From contig NZ_CP049905.1 of assembly GCF_011305535.1 (NCBI RefSeq), positions 248,001-312,000 on the forward strand: a stretch of DNA of 64,000 nucleotides, written 5' to 3'. The stretch comes from Diaphorobacter sp. HDW4B (GTDB taxonomy: Bacteria > Pseudomonadota > Gammaproteobacteria > Burkholderiales > Burkholderiaceae_C). Every line of letters starts with the position of its first letter. The stretch's first letter is position 1. The notes beneath the pieces were generated by a model. The model was not told the origin of the DNA, searched no databases, and saw only the letters and a list, made by a program, of their open reading frames with translations. A program made the position numbers and the translations under genes. Positions 29,285 through 37,844 of the stretch are shown here, in pieces.

Positions 29285-29378
29285 CGGCGCCAGAAGATCA
29301 CACCGCGATGCTTACATGTACAAGTCATCATTCTTGCGCCAATGAAATTCGTTTGAAGCCATCAACGTTGGGCAGGTC

Positions 29379-29612
29379 GCCTTGGGGTTGGCGAGCAAGA
29401 TACACATCACGACCAGCCGGGAGACGGGTGTGGTAGCGCGTCCGCTGGCTGGGCGCACGCACATGGTCACGACCTACTTGCTGCGCCCGGCGGGAGAGGT
29501 TTCAGAGGTACTGACTCGTTTCACCGAACGAGTGCAAACCATCGAGCCATCCGAACGCGACAGACCTGTTTCGGATGATCGCCCAGATACACAGAAGGAG
29601 TCCGCGTCATGA
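29379..29612 (+). pseudogene. 3' remnant of traR (second copy)
   Basis: The frame reads as the last 77 residues of the TraR-type LysR protein (GLASKIHITTSRETGVVARP onwards, to the QKESAS end) with scattered substitutions relative to 17611-18555. The helix-turn-helix and most of the effector domain are absent. Homology begins abruptly at 29379 after unrelated sequence, so this is the left-truncated member of the duplicated segment. Confidence 0.85.
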
Positions 29613-29872
29613 AGGTGTCCATTCCACTGGTGTTGGTCGCGGTACTTGCTGCCTGCGGTCGATCTGAATCCCCTCCGCAGACGAACATCCCGACGGTCGA
29701 AGAACTGGCCGCTGATCCCAAGCGACTCAAAGAGCTGCGCCAACAGTGCAAGACTGACCGTCCCACGCTGGGCGACGTGCTGTGCAACCGGGGCGCCGAA
29801 GCCACGCGCAAGCGGTTCTATGGCGACGGTCAAACGCCCTACACGCCGCCGAAGGAGCCGCCGAAGTTCTGA
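29609..29872 (+). CDS. EexN-family entry-exclusion lipoprotein (copy 2)
   Basis: An 87-residue lipoprotein differing from copy 1 at five residues, including the lipobox (LAAC instead of LAGC) and the C-terminal PPKEPPKF. It is complete and keeps the AGAAGGAG ribosome site within the traR remnant. Two expressed variants would give a dosage or specificity difference in entry exclusion; alternatively one is a passive by-product of duplication. Confidence 0.78.
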   Translation: MKVSIPLVLVAVLAACGRSESPPQTNIPTVEELAADPKRLKELRQQCKTDRPTLGDVLCNRGAEATRKRFYGDGQTPYTPPKEPPKF

Positions 29873-29917
29873 TCGTCTGCTGTCAGCAACGAAGCCCGGC
29901 TTTTCTTTCTCAACACG

Positions 29918-29948
29918 CCGCAGCGCGCCCGCGTTTGCGGTTTTTTTT
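29918..29948 (+). terminator. Likely intrinsic terminator before traG
   Basis: CCGCA (29918-29922) pairs with TGCGG (29936-29940), with inner GCG/CGC pairing possible, and is followed by eight T residues (29941-29948). It would end transcripts from the eexN side and separate regulation of the traG-trb operon. Confidence 0.5.
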
Positions 29949-30108
29949 CGTCCTTCGCTCCTGTGCGAACTCTTGTTTTCTTCTCGACCTTTCTGCTGAT
30001 AACGGTCTTTGACCAGCACTGACCCGGCACCGATCCTGATGCCTGCGGCACGTCCTTGTGCCGCTTTTCCCATGCGGAGTCAACGCAGGAGAAATCGGAG
30101 GCAAAGTC

Positions 30109-32106
30109 ATGCAAGGGACGAACGTGCTGTTCGGTCAGATCGCCGTGGTTTTCGGCATCGTGATCTCCGGCGTGTGGGGCGCCACACAATGGACAGCCGC
30201 CGCCCTGGGCTACCAGCTACGCTTGGGCTCGCCTTGGTTCGATTTCTTCGGCACGCCGATCTACCACCCGTGGCGACTGTTCGAGTGGTGGTTCTTCTTC
30301 GATGCCTATGCGCCCCACGTCTTTGACACGGGTGGCGCCATTGCCGCCGGCAGCGGCCTTTTTGCCGTGGTGGTCGCCATCGGCATGTCGATCTGGCGTT
30401 CGCGCCAATCCAAGCTGGTCACGACTTATGGCACGGCACGCTGGGCCAACACGGAGGACATTCGCAAAGCGGGCCTTACTCAGCCCGTTGGCGTGTTCCT
30501 CGGCCAGCACGACCACCAGTACCTGCGCCATGAAGGCCCGGAACACGTCCTGACCTTTGCGCCCACGCGCTCGGGCAAGGGTGTCGGCCTGGTGGTGCCC
30601 ACGCTGCTGTCCTGGCCCGTGTCCGCCGTCATCCACGACATCAAAGGCGAGAACTGGCAGATCACCGCTGGCTGGCGTAGCCGGTTTAGCCACTGCCTGT
30701 TGTTCAACCCCACCGACGCGAAGTCGGCGGCCTACAACCCGCTGCTGGAAGTGCGGCGCGGCGCGCATGAAGTGCGCGACGTGCAGAACATCGCGGACAT
30801 CCTGGTCGATCCCGAAGGTGCGCTGGAGAAGCGCAACCATTGGGAGAAGACTTCGCACGCGCTGCTGGTCGGCGCCATCCTGCATGTGCTGTATGCGGGT
30901 GAGGATAAGACGCTGCGGGGCGTTGCGAACTTCCTCTCTGACCCGGCCTGCCCCTTCGAGCTGACGCTGCACAGGATGATGACCACGCGGCACCTCGGAG
31001 AGTCGACTCATCCCGTGGTGGCTTCCGCCGCACGCGAAGTCCTGAACAAGAGCGATAACGAGCGTTCTGGTGTGCTGTCCACAGCCATGTCGTTCTTGGG
31101 CCTCTACCGCGATCCCACAGTGGCCGAAGTCACCTCGCGCTGCGACTGGCGCATCGCCGATCTCATTTCTGCCGAGCACCCGGTATCGCTGTACCTGGTG
31201 GTACCGCCTTCGGACATCAGCCGCACCAAACCGCTGATCCGACTGATCCTCAACCAGATCGGACGGCGTCTCACCGAATCACTGGATGGCAGCGACGGCA
31301 TCGCGCGCCGTCACAAGCTGCTGTTGATGCTCGACGAGTTCCCGGCGCTCGGGCGGCTCGACTTCTTCGAGACGGCCTTGGCTTTCATGGCCGGCTATGG
31401 CATCCGCAGCTTCCTCATCGCGCAGTCGCTGAACCAGATCGACAAAGCCTACGGTCAAAACCATTCGATCCTCGACAACTGCCATGTGCGCGTGACGTTC
31501 GCCACCAACGACGAGCGGACCGCCAAGCGGATTTCCGAAACCCTGGGCACGGCCACCGAACTGAAATCTCAGCGCAATTACGCGGGCCACCGGCTCGCGC
31601 CGTGGCTGGGCCACCTGATGGTGTCGCGCCAGGAGACAGCGCGCCCACTGCTCACGCCCGGCGAGGTGATGCAGCTCTCGCCCGACGAGGCAGTGGTGAT
31701 GGTGTCCAGCGTGGCGCCGATCAAGGCGAAGAAGCTGCGTTACTACGCGGATAGCAATTTCAAACACCGCGTGCTGCCGCCTCCCGCGCTTGCCGTTGGA
31801 CGCTATGCGGACGTGCCACCGGTCCGTGCCGATGACTGGAGCGGGCTGACGATTCCCGCTGTTCCAGCCGCACCCTCCCTCGAAGCCGCCGATGGCCAGG
31901 GTAGTGCTGACGACGGCGGCCCGCGCCGTCAGCCCGAGCTTTCTGAAGCCAGCGAGTACCACCCAGACATGGAGTCATTGGCCAGCGACCTGTCGCTGCT
32001 GGATGACGACGACGCGCCGCTTCCCCTCCCGCACCAGCTTGACCCGGCCATGCAGCGCACGGCGCGGCTGGCATCCCTCGACCCTGACGACGGAATCGAC
32101 CTATGA
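30109..32106 (+). CDS. traG: TraG, type IV coupling ATPase
   Basis: A 665-residue VirD4/TraG coupling protein that links the relaxase-DNA complex to the Trb channel. Two N-terminal membrane segments (about residues 10-30 and 75-95) precede the Walker A motif APTRSGKGVG (about 151-160) and the Walker B region LLLMLDEFPALG. The acidic C-terminal tail (SLLDDDDAPLP) may contact the relaxase. I start at ATG 30109, seven bases after GGAGG (30097-30101), rather than an upstream ATG at 30058. Its stop overlaps the CopG-like gene by four bases. It leads the transfer operon, normally directly downstream of traR. Confidence 0.93.
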   Translation: MQGTNVLFGQIAVVFGIVISGVWGATQWTAAALGYQLRLGSPWFDFFGTPIYHPWRLFEWWFFFDAYAPHVFDTGGAIAAGSGLFAVVVAIGMSIWRSRQSKLVTTYGTARWANTEDIRKAGLTQPVGVFLGQHDHQYLRHEGPEHVLTFAPTRSGKGVGLVVPTLLSWPVSAVIHDIKGENWQITAGWRSRFSHCLLFNPTDAKSAAYNPLLEVRRGAHEVRDVQNIADILVDPEGALEKRNHWEKTSHALLVGAILHVLYAGEDKTLRGVANFLSDPACPFELTLHRMMTTRHLGESTHPVVASAAREVLNKSDNERSGVLSTAMSFLGLYRDPTVAEVTSRCDWRIADLISAEHPVSLYLVVPPSDISRTKPLIRLILNQIGRRLTESLDGSDGIARRHKLLLMLDEFPALGRLDFFETALAFMAGYGIRSFLIAQSLNQIDKAYGQNHSILDNCHVRVTFATNDERTAKRISETLGTATELKSQRNYAGHRLAPWLGHLMVSRQETARPLLTPGEVMQLSPDEAVVMVSSVAPIKAKKLRYYADSNFKHRVLPPPALAVGRYADVPPVRADDWSGLTIPAVPAAPSLEAADGQGSADDGGPRRQPELSEASEYHPDMESLASDLSLLDDDDAPLPLPHQLDPAMQRTARLASLDPDDGIDL

Positions 32107-32576
32107 CCCAACACCGCCTCAACGTGTTCATCCAGCCGGAGCACAGCAAACGGCTTGACGAACTGGCCGCCAAGAAAGGCGTGTCCAAGTCCAGCATCGT
32201 CGCGGCCGCTTTGGCGTCCTGGCTGTCGCCGGACGCCGCCGACCAGCGCGAGGCGGCGATTGCCAAGCGGCTGGACCGCCTGTCCCGCCATGCCGAGCGC
32301 CTGGAGCGCGACCAGAACATCCAGATCGAGACGCTGGCGCTGTTCATCCGCTACTTCCTGACCGTCAGCACACCGGTGCCCGAAGCGCATCAGAATGCGG
32401 CTCGCGCCCAGGGCAAGGCCCGCTTTGAGCAGTTCGTCGAACAGCTCGGGCACCACCTGTTGCGCGGGCGCAGCCTGGTGCGGGACGTGGTGGAAGAACT
32501 GCATCCTGATCCGATGCGTATGGATGACGCGGCGGCCAGGGTCGCTACGGCCGATGCGCAGGAGCGTGCCTCATGA
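32103..32576 (+). CDS. CopG-family ribbon-helix-helix protein
   Basis: A 157-residue protein with an N-terminal ribbon-helix-helix domain (residues 1-45; HRLNVFIQPEHSKRLDELA then KGVSKSSIVAAAL) and a longer helical C-terminal part. Such genes sit between traG and trbB in Tn4371-type elements and probably autoregulate the operon or assist the relaxosome. Overlaps of four bases with both neighbours show operon coupling. Confidence 0.85.
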   Translation: MTQHRLNVFIQPEHSKRLDELAAKKGVSKSSIVAAALASWLSPDAADQREAAIAKRLDRLSRHAERLERDQNIQIETLALFIRYFLTVSTPVPEAHQNAARAQGKARFEQFVEQLGHHLLRGRSLVRDVVEELHPDPMRMDDAAARVATADAQERAS

Positions 32577-33628
32577 GTGCCGTTCCCCAACTCCCGCCAG
32601 GCCCCCGTTCATCGGCTGCCACGTCACTGGATCGTCGCATCCAGATGCTGCGCACCGCCATGGGGCCGCTGATCGCCGCAGCGCTGGAAGACCCGGACGT
32701 GGTGGAAATCATGCTCAACCCGGATCGCTCCTTGTGGATCGACCGGCTTTCGACCGGTCGCGCACCGATGGGCGTGGAACTGTCCGAGGCCGATGGCGAA
32801 CGCATCATCCGCCTGGTGGCCGCCCATGTCGGCGCGGAAGTGCATCGCGGCCAGCCGCTGCTGTCGGCCGAGCTGCCCGAGACGGGCGAGCGCTTCGAGG
32901 GCATCTTGCCGCCAGCCGCGCCGGGGCCGGCCTTCGCATTGCGCAAGCGCGCTGTCGGCGTGATCCTGCTGTCGCGCTACACCGAGGACGGAATGATGAC
33001 CGCCGCGCAGGCCGACCTGCTGGTGCGCTCCGTGCGCGAGCGTCAGAACATTCTGATCGCGGGCGGCACCAGCACGGGAAAGACCACGCTCGCCAACGCG
33101 CTGCTGGCCGAGATCGCCGCCACGGGCGATCGCGTGCTGGTGCTCGAAGACACGGTAGAGCTGCAATGCGCTGCCCGCGACCATGTGCCGCTACGCACGC
33201 GCCAGGGCGTGGTGTCCATGCAAGAGCTGGTGCGCTCTTCCATGCGACTTCGGCCGGACCGCGTGGTAGTGGGCGAGGTTCGTGGCGCCGAGGCGCTGGA
33301 TCTCATCAAGGTGTGGGGCACGGGCCACCCCGGCGGCATCGCCACCATCCACGCCGGCTCTGCCATCGGCGCATTGCTGCGCCTGGAGCAACTGATTCTC
33401 GAAGTGGCGGTGAACCCGCCGCGTGCACTGATCGCGGAAGCGGTCAACGTGGTGATCCACATCGCCGGGCGCGGGCGCAAGCGCCGCATCGAGAGCATTG
33501 CCCGCGTCGTCGGTTTTGACGGCGTGGGCTACCGACTGGTGGATGCGATGGAGACGCCGTTTCCCGAGCTGTCGCCGGTTTCCCCTGAGTCTTTCCCGTC
33601 CCTCAACCACCCTGGAGAACTGCCATGA
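32573..33628 (+). CDS. trbB: TrbB, VirB11-type secretion ATPase
   Basis: A 351-residue hexameric traffic ATPase that drives the mating-pair apparatus from the cytoplasmic side. Walker A is AGGTSTGKTT (about 163-172), followed by the Asp box LVLEDTVELQ, Walker B region DRVVVGEVRGAEAL and the His box GHPGGIATIHA. The N-terminal domain (1-140) is typical of VirB11. It overlaps both neighbours by four bases. Confidence 0.95.
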   Translation: MSAVPQLPPGPRSSAATSLDRRIQMLRTAMGPLIAAALEDPDVVEIMLNPDRSLWIDRLSTGRAPMGVELSEADGERIIRLVAAHVGAEVHRGQPLLSAELPETGERFEGILPPAAPGPAFALRKRAVGVILLSRYTEDGMMTAAQADLLVRSVRERQNILIAGGTSTGKTTLANALLAEIAATGDRVLVLEDTVELQCAARDHVPLRTRQGVVSMQELVRSSMRLRPDRVVVGEVRGAEALDLIKVWGTGHPGGIATIHAGSAIGALLRLEQLILEVAVNPPRALIAEAVNVVIHIAGRGRKRRIESIARVVGFDGVGYRLVDAMETPFPELSPVSPESFPSLNHPGELP

Positions 33629-34026
33629 CGCAGATGCACGTTCCTGCTTTCCGCTTTTCTGTAAATCCGGCTTTGCGTAATGCGCGGCCATCGTGCAGCT
33701 CACGCTTGCGTAACCTGGCCGGCCCGGTCTATCGGGGCCTGCTGCTGGCCGCGCTGATGCTGCTGATCGCCGGCACCGCGCAGGCCGCCGGTTCCTCCAT
33801 GCCGTGGGAAGGGCCGTTGCAATCCATCCTCGAATCCATCCAGGGGCCGGTGGCGCGCATCGTCGCCGTGATCATCATCATCGCCACGGGCCTGGCGCTG
33901 GCCTTCGGCGATACCTCGGGGGGCTTTCGCAAGCTGATCCAGATCGTGTTCGGTCTGTCCATCGCGTTCGCTGCGTCCTCGTTCTTCCTGTCGTTCTTCA
34001 GCTTCTCCGGCGGGGCTGTCGTATGA
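33625..34026 (+). CDS. trbC: TrbC, pilin precursor
   Basis: A 133-residue pre-pilin: a long basic leader (about residues 1-35), a signal helix ending in GTAQAAG, then two hydrophobic helices (IVAVIIIIATGLALAFG and IQIVFGLSIAFAASSFF) separated by a short polar loop. The mature part would be cut by leader peptidase and trimmed or cyclised by TraF (550-1125). It is overlapped by trbB and trbD. Confidence 0.92.
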   Translation: MTQMHVPAFRFSVNPALRNARPSCSSRLRNLAGPVYRGLLLAALMLLIAGTAQAAGSSMPWEGPLQSILESIQGPVARIVAVIIIIATGLALAFGDTSGGFRKLIQIVFGLSIAFAASSFFLSFFSFSGGAVV

Positions 34027-34292
34027 GCACGGTCAACGATCTTCCTGGCTTTGAGGTGCCGCTGCATCGCTCGCTGACCGAGCCGATCCTGATGGGCGGT
34101 GCGCCGCGCACCGTGGCGATCGCCAACGGCACGCTGGCCGCCGCAGTCGGGCTGGGCCTGCAACTGTGGATTCCCGGTGTCGTGCTTTGGATCGTCGGCC
34201 ACTCGCTGGCGGTGTGGGGCGCGCGTGTCGATCCGCAGTTCATGCAGGTCTTCGCGCGTCACATCAAGCACCGGCCTCTGCTGGACGTGTGA
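34023..34292 (+). CDS. trbD: TrbD, VirB3-like membrane protein
   Basis: An 89-residue inner-membrane component of the mating channel, with a hydrophobic hairpin (NGTLAAAVGLGLQLWIPGVVLW) between a polar N-terminus and a C-terminal FMQVFARHIKHRP. VirB3-family proteins work with the VirB4 ATPase, here TrbE, encoded 10 bases downstream. Confidence 0.9.
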   Translation: MSTVNDLPGFEVPLHRSLTEPILMGGAPRTVAIANGTLAAAVGLGLQLWIPGVVLWIVGHSLAVWGARVDPQFMQVFARHIKHRPLLDV

Positions 34293-34302
34293 GGGGAATG
34301 CC

Positions 34303-36753
34303 ATGCTGAACCTTACCGAATACCGCCAGCGGCCCGCGTTGCTCGCCGACTGGCTGTCGTGGGCCGGGCTGGTTGCGCCGGGCGTCGTCTTGAACAAGGA
34401 CGGAAGTTTCCAGCGCACGGCGCGTTTCCGTGGGCCAGACTTGGACAGCGCGACGCAAGGCGAGCTGATTTCCACGTCGGCGCGCTTGAACAACGCGCTG
34501 CGCCGCCTGGGTTCGGGCTGGGCGCTGTTCATCGAGGCCGAGCGCCGCGCTGCCGCCGACTATCCGCACTCGGAGTTTCCCGAGCCGCTGTCGTGGCTGG
34601 TGGACGAGGAACGCCGCGCAGCGTTTGAGGAATCGGGCAACCACTTCGAGAGCGGCTATCACCTGACGCTGGTGTACCTGCCGCCGGAGGAATCCCGCGC
34701 CCGCGCAGCCAAGATGCTCTACGAGAACACGCCAACGAATGGTGCGGACTGGCGCGAGCGGCTGCAAGCCTTTCTGGCGGAAACGGATCGCGTCTTCGAT
34801 CTGCTCGATGGTGTCATGCCAGAAATCGCCTGGCTCGACGACAGTCAGTCGCTGACCTACTTGCACTCGACTATCTCTACGCGGCGCTACCGCGTGGGCG
34901 TGCCGGAGTTGCCGTTCCACCTTGATGCGCTATTGGCCGATTCCGCGCTCATTGGTGGCCTGGCTCCGATGCTGGGCAATGCCCATCTGCGCGTGGCAAC
35001 GGTGCGGGGCTTTCCCACCTCGACCTGGCCGGGGATTCTGGATGACCTGAACCGCCTCGGCTTTGCGTACCGCTGGTCAACCCGGTTCCTCTGCATGGAC
35101 AAAGCCGATGCGGAACGGGAATTGGGGCGTTTGCGCCGACAGTGGTTCGCCAAGCGCAAGAACGTCATCGCGCTGCTGCGTGAAACCATCTTCCAGCAAG
35201 AAAGCCCGCTGGTCGATACTGACGCCAGCAACAAGGCCTCCGACGCCGATGCCGCCTTGCAGGAGCTGGGCAGCGATCAAGTGGCCTTCGGGTATGTCAC
35301 CACCACGGTGACGGTACTCGATGCCGACCCGGCGAAGGCCGACGAAAAGCTGCGCATGGTGGAGCGCGTCATCCAGGGCCGGGGCTTCGTCACCATTCCC
35401 GAAACGCTCAACTCTGTCGATGCCTGGTTGTCGTCGATCCCTGGCAACGCCTACGCCAACGTGCGCCAGCCCATCGTCTCGACGTTGAACCTGGCGCACT
35501 TGATGCCGGTGTCGGCTGTGTGGGCTGGGCCTGAGCGCAATGCTCACCTCGACGGCCCGCCGCTGATCGTCACGCGGACCGAAGGCGCGACGCCGTTCCG
35601 GCTGGTGACACACATCGGCGACGTGGGCCACACGCTGGTGGCTGGGCCAACCGGAATGGGCAAGTCGGTGTTGCTCGCCACCTTGGCGATTCAGTTCCGG
35701 CGCTACCACGGCTCGCGCATCTTCGCCTTCGACATGGGACGCTCGATGCGCGCCACCATCCTGGGTCTGGGCGGCGAGCACTACGACCTGGGCACGGATG
35801 GCGGGATTGCCTTCCAGCCGCTTACGCGTATTGACCGCGAGGGCTACCGCACCTGGGCGGCCGAATGGATCGAAGGCCGCTTGCTGCATGAAGGCGTGGC
35901 AGTCGGCCCCGACGAGAAAGCCTCCATCTGGTCGGCGCTGGGCAGCCTCGCAGGTGCACCCGTGCAGCAGCGCACGATGACCGGCCTGTTCGTGCTGCTG
36001 CAATCGAACGCGCTGCGCCAGGCGCTCGCACCCTATGTGCTTGGCGGCGCCCACGGCAAGCTGCTGGATGCGGATTCGGATCGCCTCGGTTCTGGTTCCG
36101 TTCAGTGCTTCGAGATGGAGGAGCTGATGCACAGCAAGGCCGCCGTCATGGCCGTGCTGCATTACCTCTTTGCGCGCTTCGATGAACGTTTCGACGGAGC
36201 GCCCACGCTGCTGATCCTCGATGAGGCGTGGCTGTTCTTGGATGACCCGGTGTTTGCCGCGCGCATCCGCCAGTGGCTCAAGACGCTGCGCAAGAAGAAC
36301 GTCAGCGTCATCTTCGCCACGCAGAGCCTGGCGGACATCAAGGATTCGAGTATTGCGCCCGCGATCATCGAAAGCTGCGCCAGTCGCATCTTCCTACCGA
36401 ACCCGCAGGCAACCGAGCCGCAGATTCGCACGATCTACGAAGGCTTCGGCCTGAACTCGCGTCAGATCGAGATCGTCGCCACCGCGCAGCCCAAGCGCGA
36501 CTACTACTACCAATCCCGCCTCGGCAATCGCCTGTTCGACCTTGACCTGGGGCCGGCGACGCTGGCCTTCGCGGGTGCTTCCTCACCGCAGGACCAGCGC
36601 GACATCGACGCCGTGCTCGCTGCCGCCACCACCTCCACGCCTTCCGCATCCACCCCGTTCGCAGCCACGTGGCTGCGCCATCGCGGCCTGCACTGGGCCA
36701 CTGACCTGCTGTCCTCGTTTCCGTCCCCCCACCCACAGGAGAACCCATCATGA
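34303..36753 (+). CDS. trbE: TrbE, VirB4-type secretion ATPase
   Basis: An 816-residue VirB4 ATPase of the Trb secretion system. The N-terminal CagE/VirB4 domain (1-400) is followed by Walker A GPTGMGKSV (about residue 450) and Walker B LLILDEAWLFL near residue 640, then an IFATQSLADIKDS motor segment. I start at ATG 34303, after GAGGGGAATGCC, not at the longer upstream frame overlapping trbD. The stop overlaps trbJ by four bases. Confidence 0.95.
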   Translation: MLNLTEYRQRPALLADWLSWAGLVAPGVVLNKDGSFQRTARFRGPDLDSATQGELISTSARLNNALRRLGSGWALFIEAERRAAADYPHSEFPEPLSWLVDEERRAAFEESGNHFESGYHLTLVYLPPEESRARAAKMLYENTPTNGADWRERLQAFLAETDRVFDLLDGVMPEIAWLDDSQSLTYLHSTISTRRYRVGVPELPFHLDALLADSALIGGLAPMLGNAHLRVATVRGFPTSTWPGILDDLNRLGFAYRWSTRFLCMDKADAERELGRLRRQWFAKRKNVIALLRETIFQQESPLVDTDASNKASDADAALQELGSDQVAFGYVTTTVTVLDADPAKADEKLRMVERVIQGRGFVTIPETLNSVDAWLSSIPGNAYANVRQPIVSTLNLAHLMPVSAVWAGPERNAHLDGPPLIVTRTEGATPFRLVTHIGDVGHTLVAGPTGMGKSVLLATLAIQFRRYHGSRIFAFDMGRSMRATILGLGGEHYDLGTDGGIAFQPLTRIDREGYRTWAAEWIEGRLLHEGVAVGPDEKASIWSALGSLAGAPVQQRTMTGLFVLLQSNALRQALAPYVLGGAHGKLLDADSDRLGSGSVQCFEMEELMHSKAAVMAVLHYLFARFDERFDGAPTLLILDEAWLFLDDPVFAARIRQWLKTLRKKNVSVIFATQSLADIKDSSIAPAIIESCASRIFLPNPQATEPQIRTIYEGFGLNSRQIEIVATAQPKRDYYYQSRLGNRLFDLDLGPATLAFAGASSPQDQRDIDAVLAAATTSTPSASTPFAATWLRHRGLHWATDLLSSFPSPHPQENPS

Positions 36754-37478
36754 AAAAGCACCTTATCGCCGCCACCATCGCAGCCATGCTTTGCACCGTG
36801 TCCACCGTACAGGCGCAATGGGTCGTCATCGACCCCACGAACCTGGTGCAGAACACGCTGACCGCGATCCGCACGTTGGAGCAGATCAACAACCAGATCC
36901 AGCAGCTTCAGAACGAAGCGCAGATGCTGCGGAATCAGGCGCGCAACCTTGCCAGCTTGCCGTCCAGCGTAGTGGGACAGTTGCGCGCCAACCTGGCGAC
37001 GACCGAGCGGCTGATTGCCCAGGCCAGGGGCCTGGCCTACGACGTGACGAATCTGGATCGGGAGTTCCAGCGGCTGTATCCCGAGAGGTACGCCGCCACC
37101 GTCAGCGGCGACCAGATGTACCGCGATGCGCAGGAGCACTGGAAGAACACGCTCAATGGCCTGCAAACCACGATGCAGATGCAGGCCCAGGCCTCGCAGA
37201 ACCTGAGCGATGACGAAAGCATGCTGACCGACCTCGTGGGCAAGAGCCAGTCGGCCCAAGGCGCGCTCCAGGCGATGCAAGCCACGAATCAATTGCTGGC
37301 CTTGCAGGCCAAGCAGTTCATCCAGGGGCAACGGCTCCAGATCACGCAGGACCGGGCCGCCTCGTTGGAACTGGCGCGACAGGCGGCGGCTACCGAGCGC
37401 GCCCGCGAAGTGCGACGGCGCTTCCTGGGCGAAGGTACGCCGTACACGCCTCAGTCCGTGAACTTCTACGGCAACTGA
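36750..37478 (+). CDS. trbJ: TrbJ, VirB5-like minor pilus protein
   Basis: A 242-residue periplasmic protein with a Sec signal ending at VSTVQAQW (about residue 23), then Gln-rich coiled-coil helices (EQINNQIQQLQNEAQMLRNQ; ALQAMQATNQLLALQAKQF). TrbJ/VirB5 proteins lie at the pilus tip and help in recipient contact. It is coupled to trbE and followed 12 bases later by the TrbK-like lipoprotein. Confidence 0.93.
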   Translation: MKKHLIAATIAAMLCTVSTVQAQWVVIDPTNLVQNTLTAIRTLEQINNQIQQLQNEAQMLRNQARNLASLPSSVVGQLRANLATTERLIAQARGLAYDVTNLDREFQRLYPERYAATVSGDQMYRDAQEHWKNTLNGLQTTMQMQAQASQNLSDDESMLTDLVGKSQSAQGALQAMQATNQLLALQAKQFIQGQRLQITQDRAASLELARQAAATERAREVRRRFLGEGTPYTPQSVNFYGN

Positions 37479-37490
37479 CGGGAGGCAGTC

Positions 37491-37844
37491 ATGCGATGCG
37501 TTCTCGCCCTGTCTATTGCGGTCCTTGTTGCGCTGCTGGCCGCCTGCGGCGAGCAGCCGGCCGACCACCTTGCCGATACCTTGGCCGCCGATCCCGTGCG
37601 GCTCAAGGCATTGCGCGCGCAGTGCGCGGCTAATCCACAACAGGTCATGCAGGTCACGGGCGAGGACGCCTGCCGCGCTGCGGCCGAAGCCTTCCGGCGA
37701 CGTTTCTTCTCCGGCCAGACCGGGCCGGATGAATACCAGACGCTGGCCGACCTGCCGCCAATCCCGCCGAGCTTTGATGAACCCGCCACATCCGACGGCA
37801 TCAGCGAGGTGCTGGCCTTGCCTGCCCCAGAGGACACGCCATGA
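37491..37844 (+). CDS. trbK: TrbK-like entry-exclusion lipoprotein
   Basis: A 117-residue lipoprotein with lipobox LLAACG (Cys about residue 19), a short helical domain with two Cys (LRAQCAANP and EDACRAAAE), and a Pro-rich C-terminus. The position between trbJ and trbL and the LAADPVRLKALRAQC pattern identify the alternative TrbK family, which excludes entry of a second copy of the element. The same AADP..LK.LR.QC pattern occurs in both EexN copies of this window. Overlaps trbL by four bases. Confidence 0.82.
   Translation: MRCVLALSIAVLVALLAACGEQPADHLADTLAADPVRLKALRAQCAANPQQVMQVTGEDACRAAAEAFRRRFFSGQTGPDEYQTLADLPPIPPSFDEPATSDGISEVLALPAPEDTP

Larger units (their letters stand above)
29379..29874. 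repeat. Direct repeat copy B (traR 3' end plus eexN)
   Basis: Second member of the 496-base direct repeat whose first copy is 18322-18817. This copy is followed by traG, as in related elements, and so is probably the remnant in the ancestral position. Confidence 0.9.

Noticed and set aside
29941-29970. Additional T-rich stretches after 29948 as further terminators
   Set aside because: No stem precedes them.
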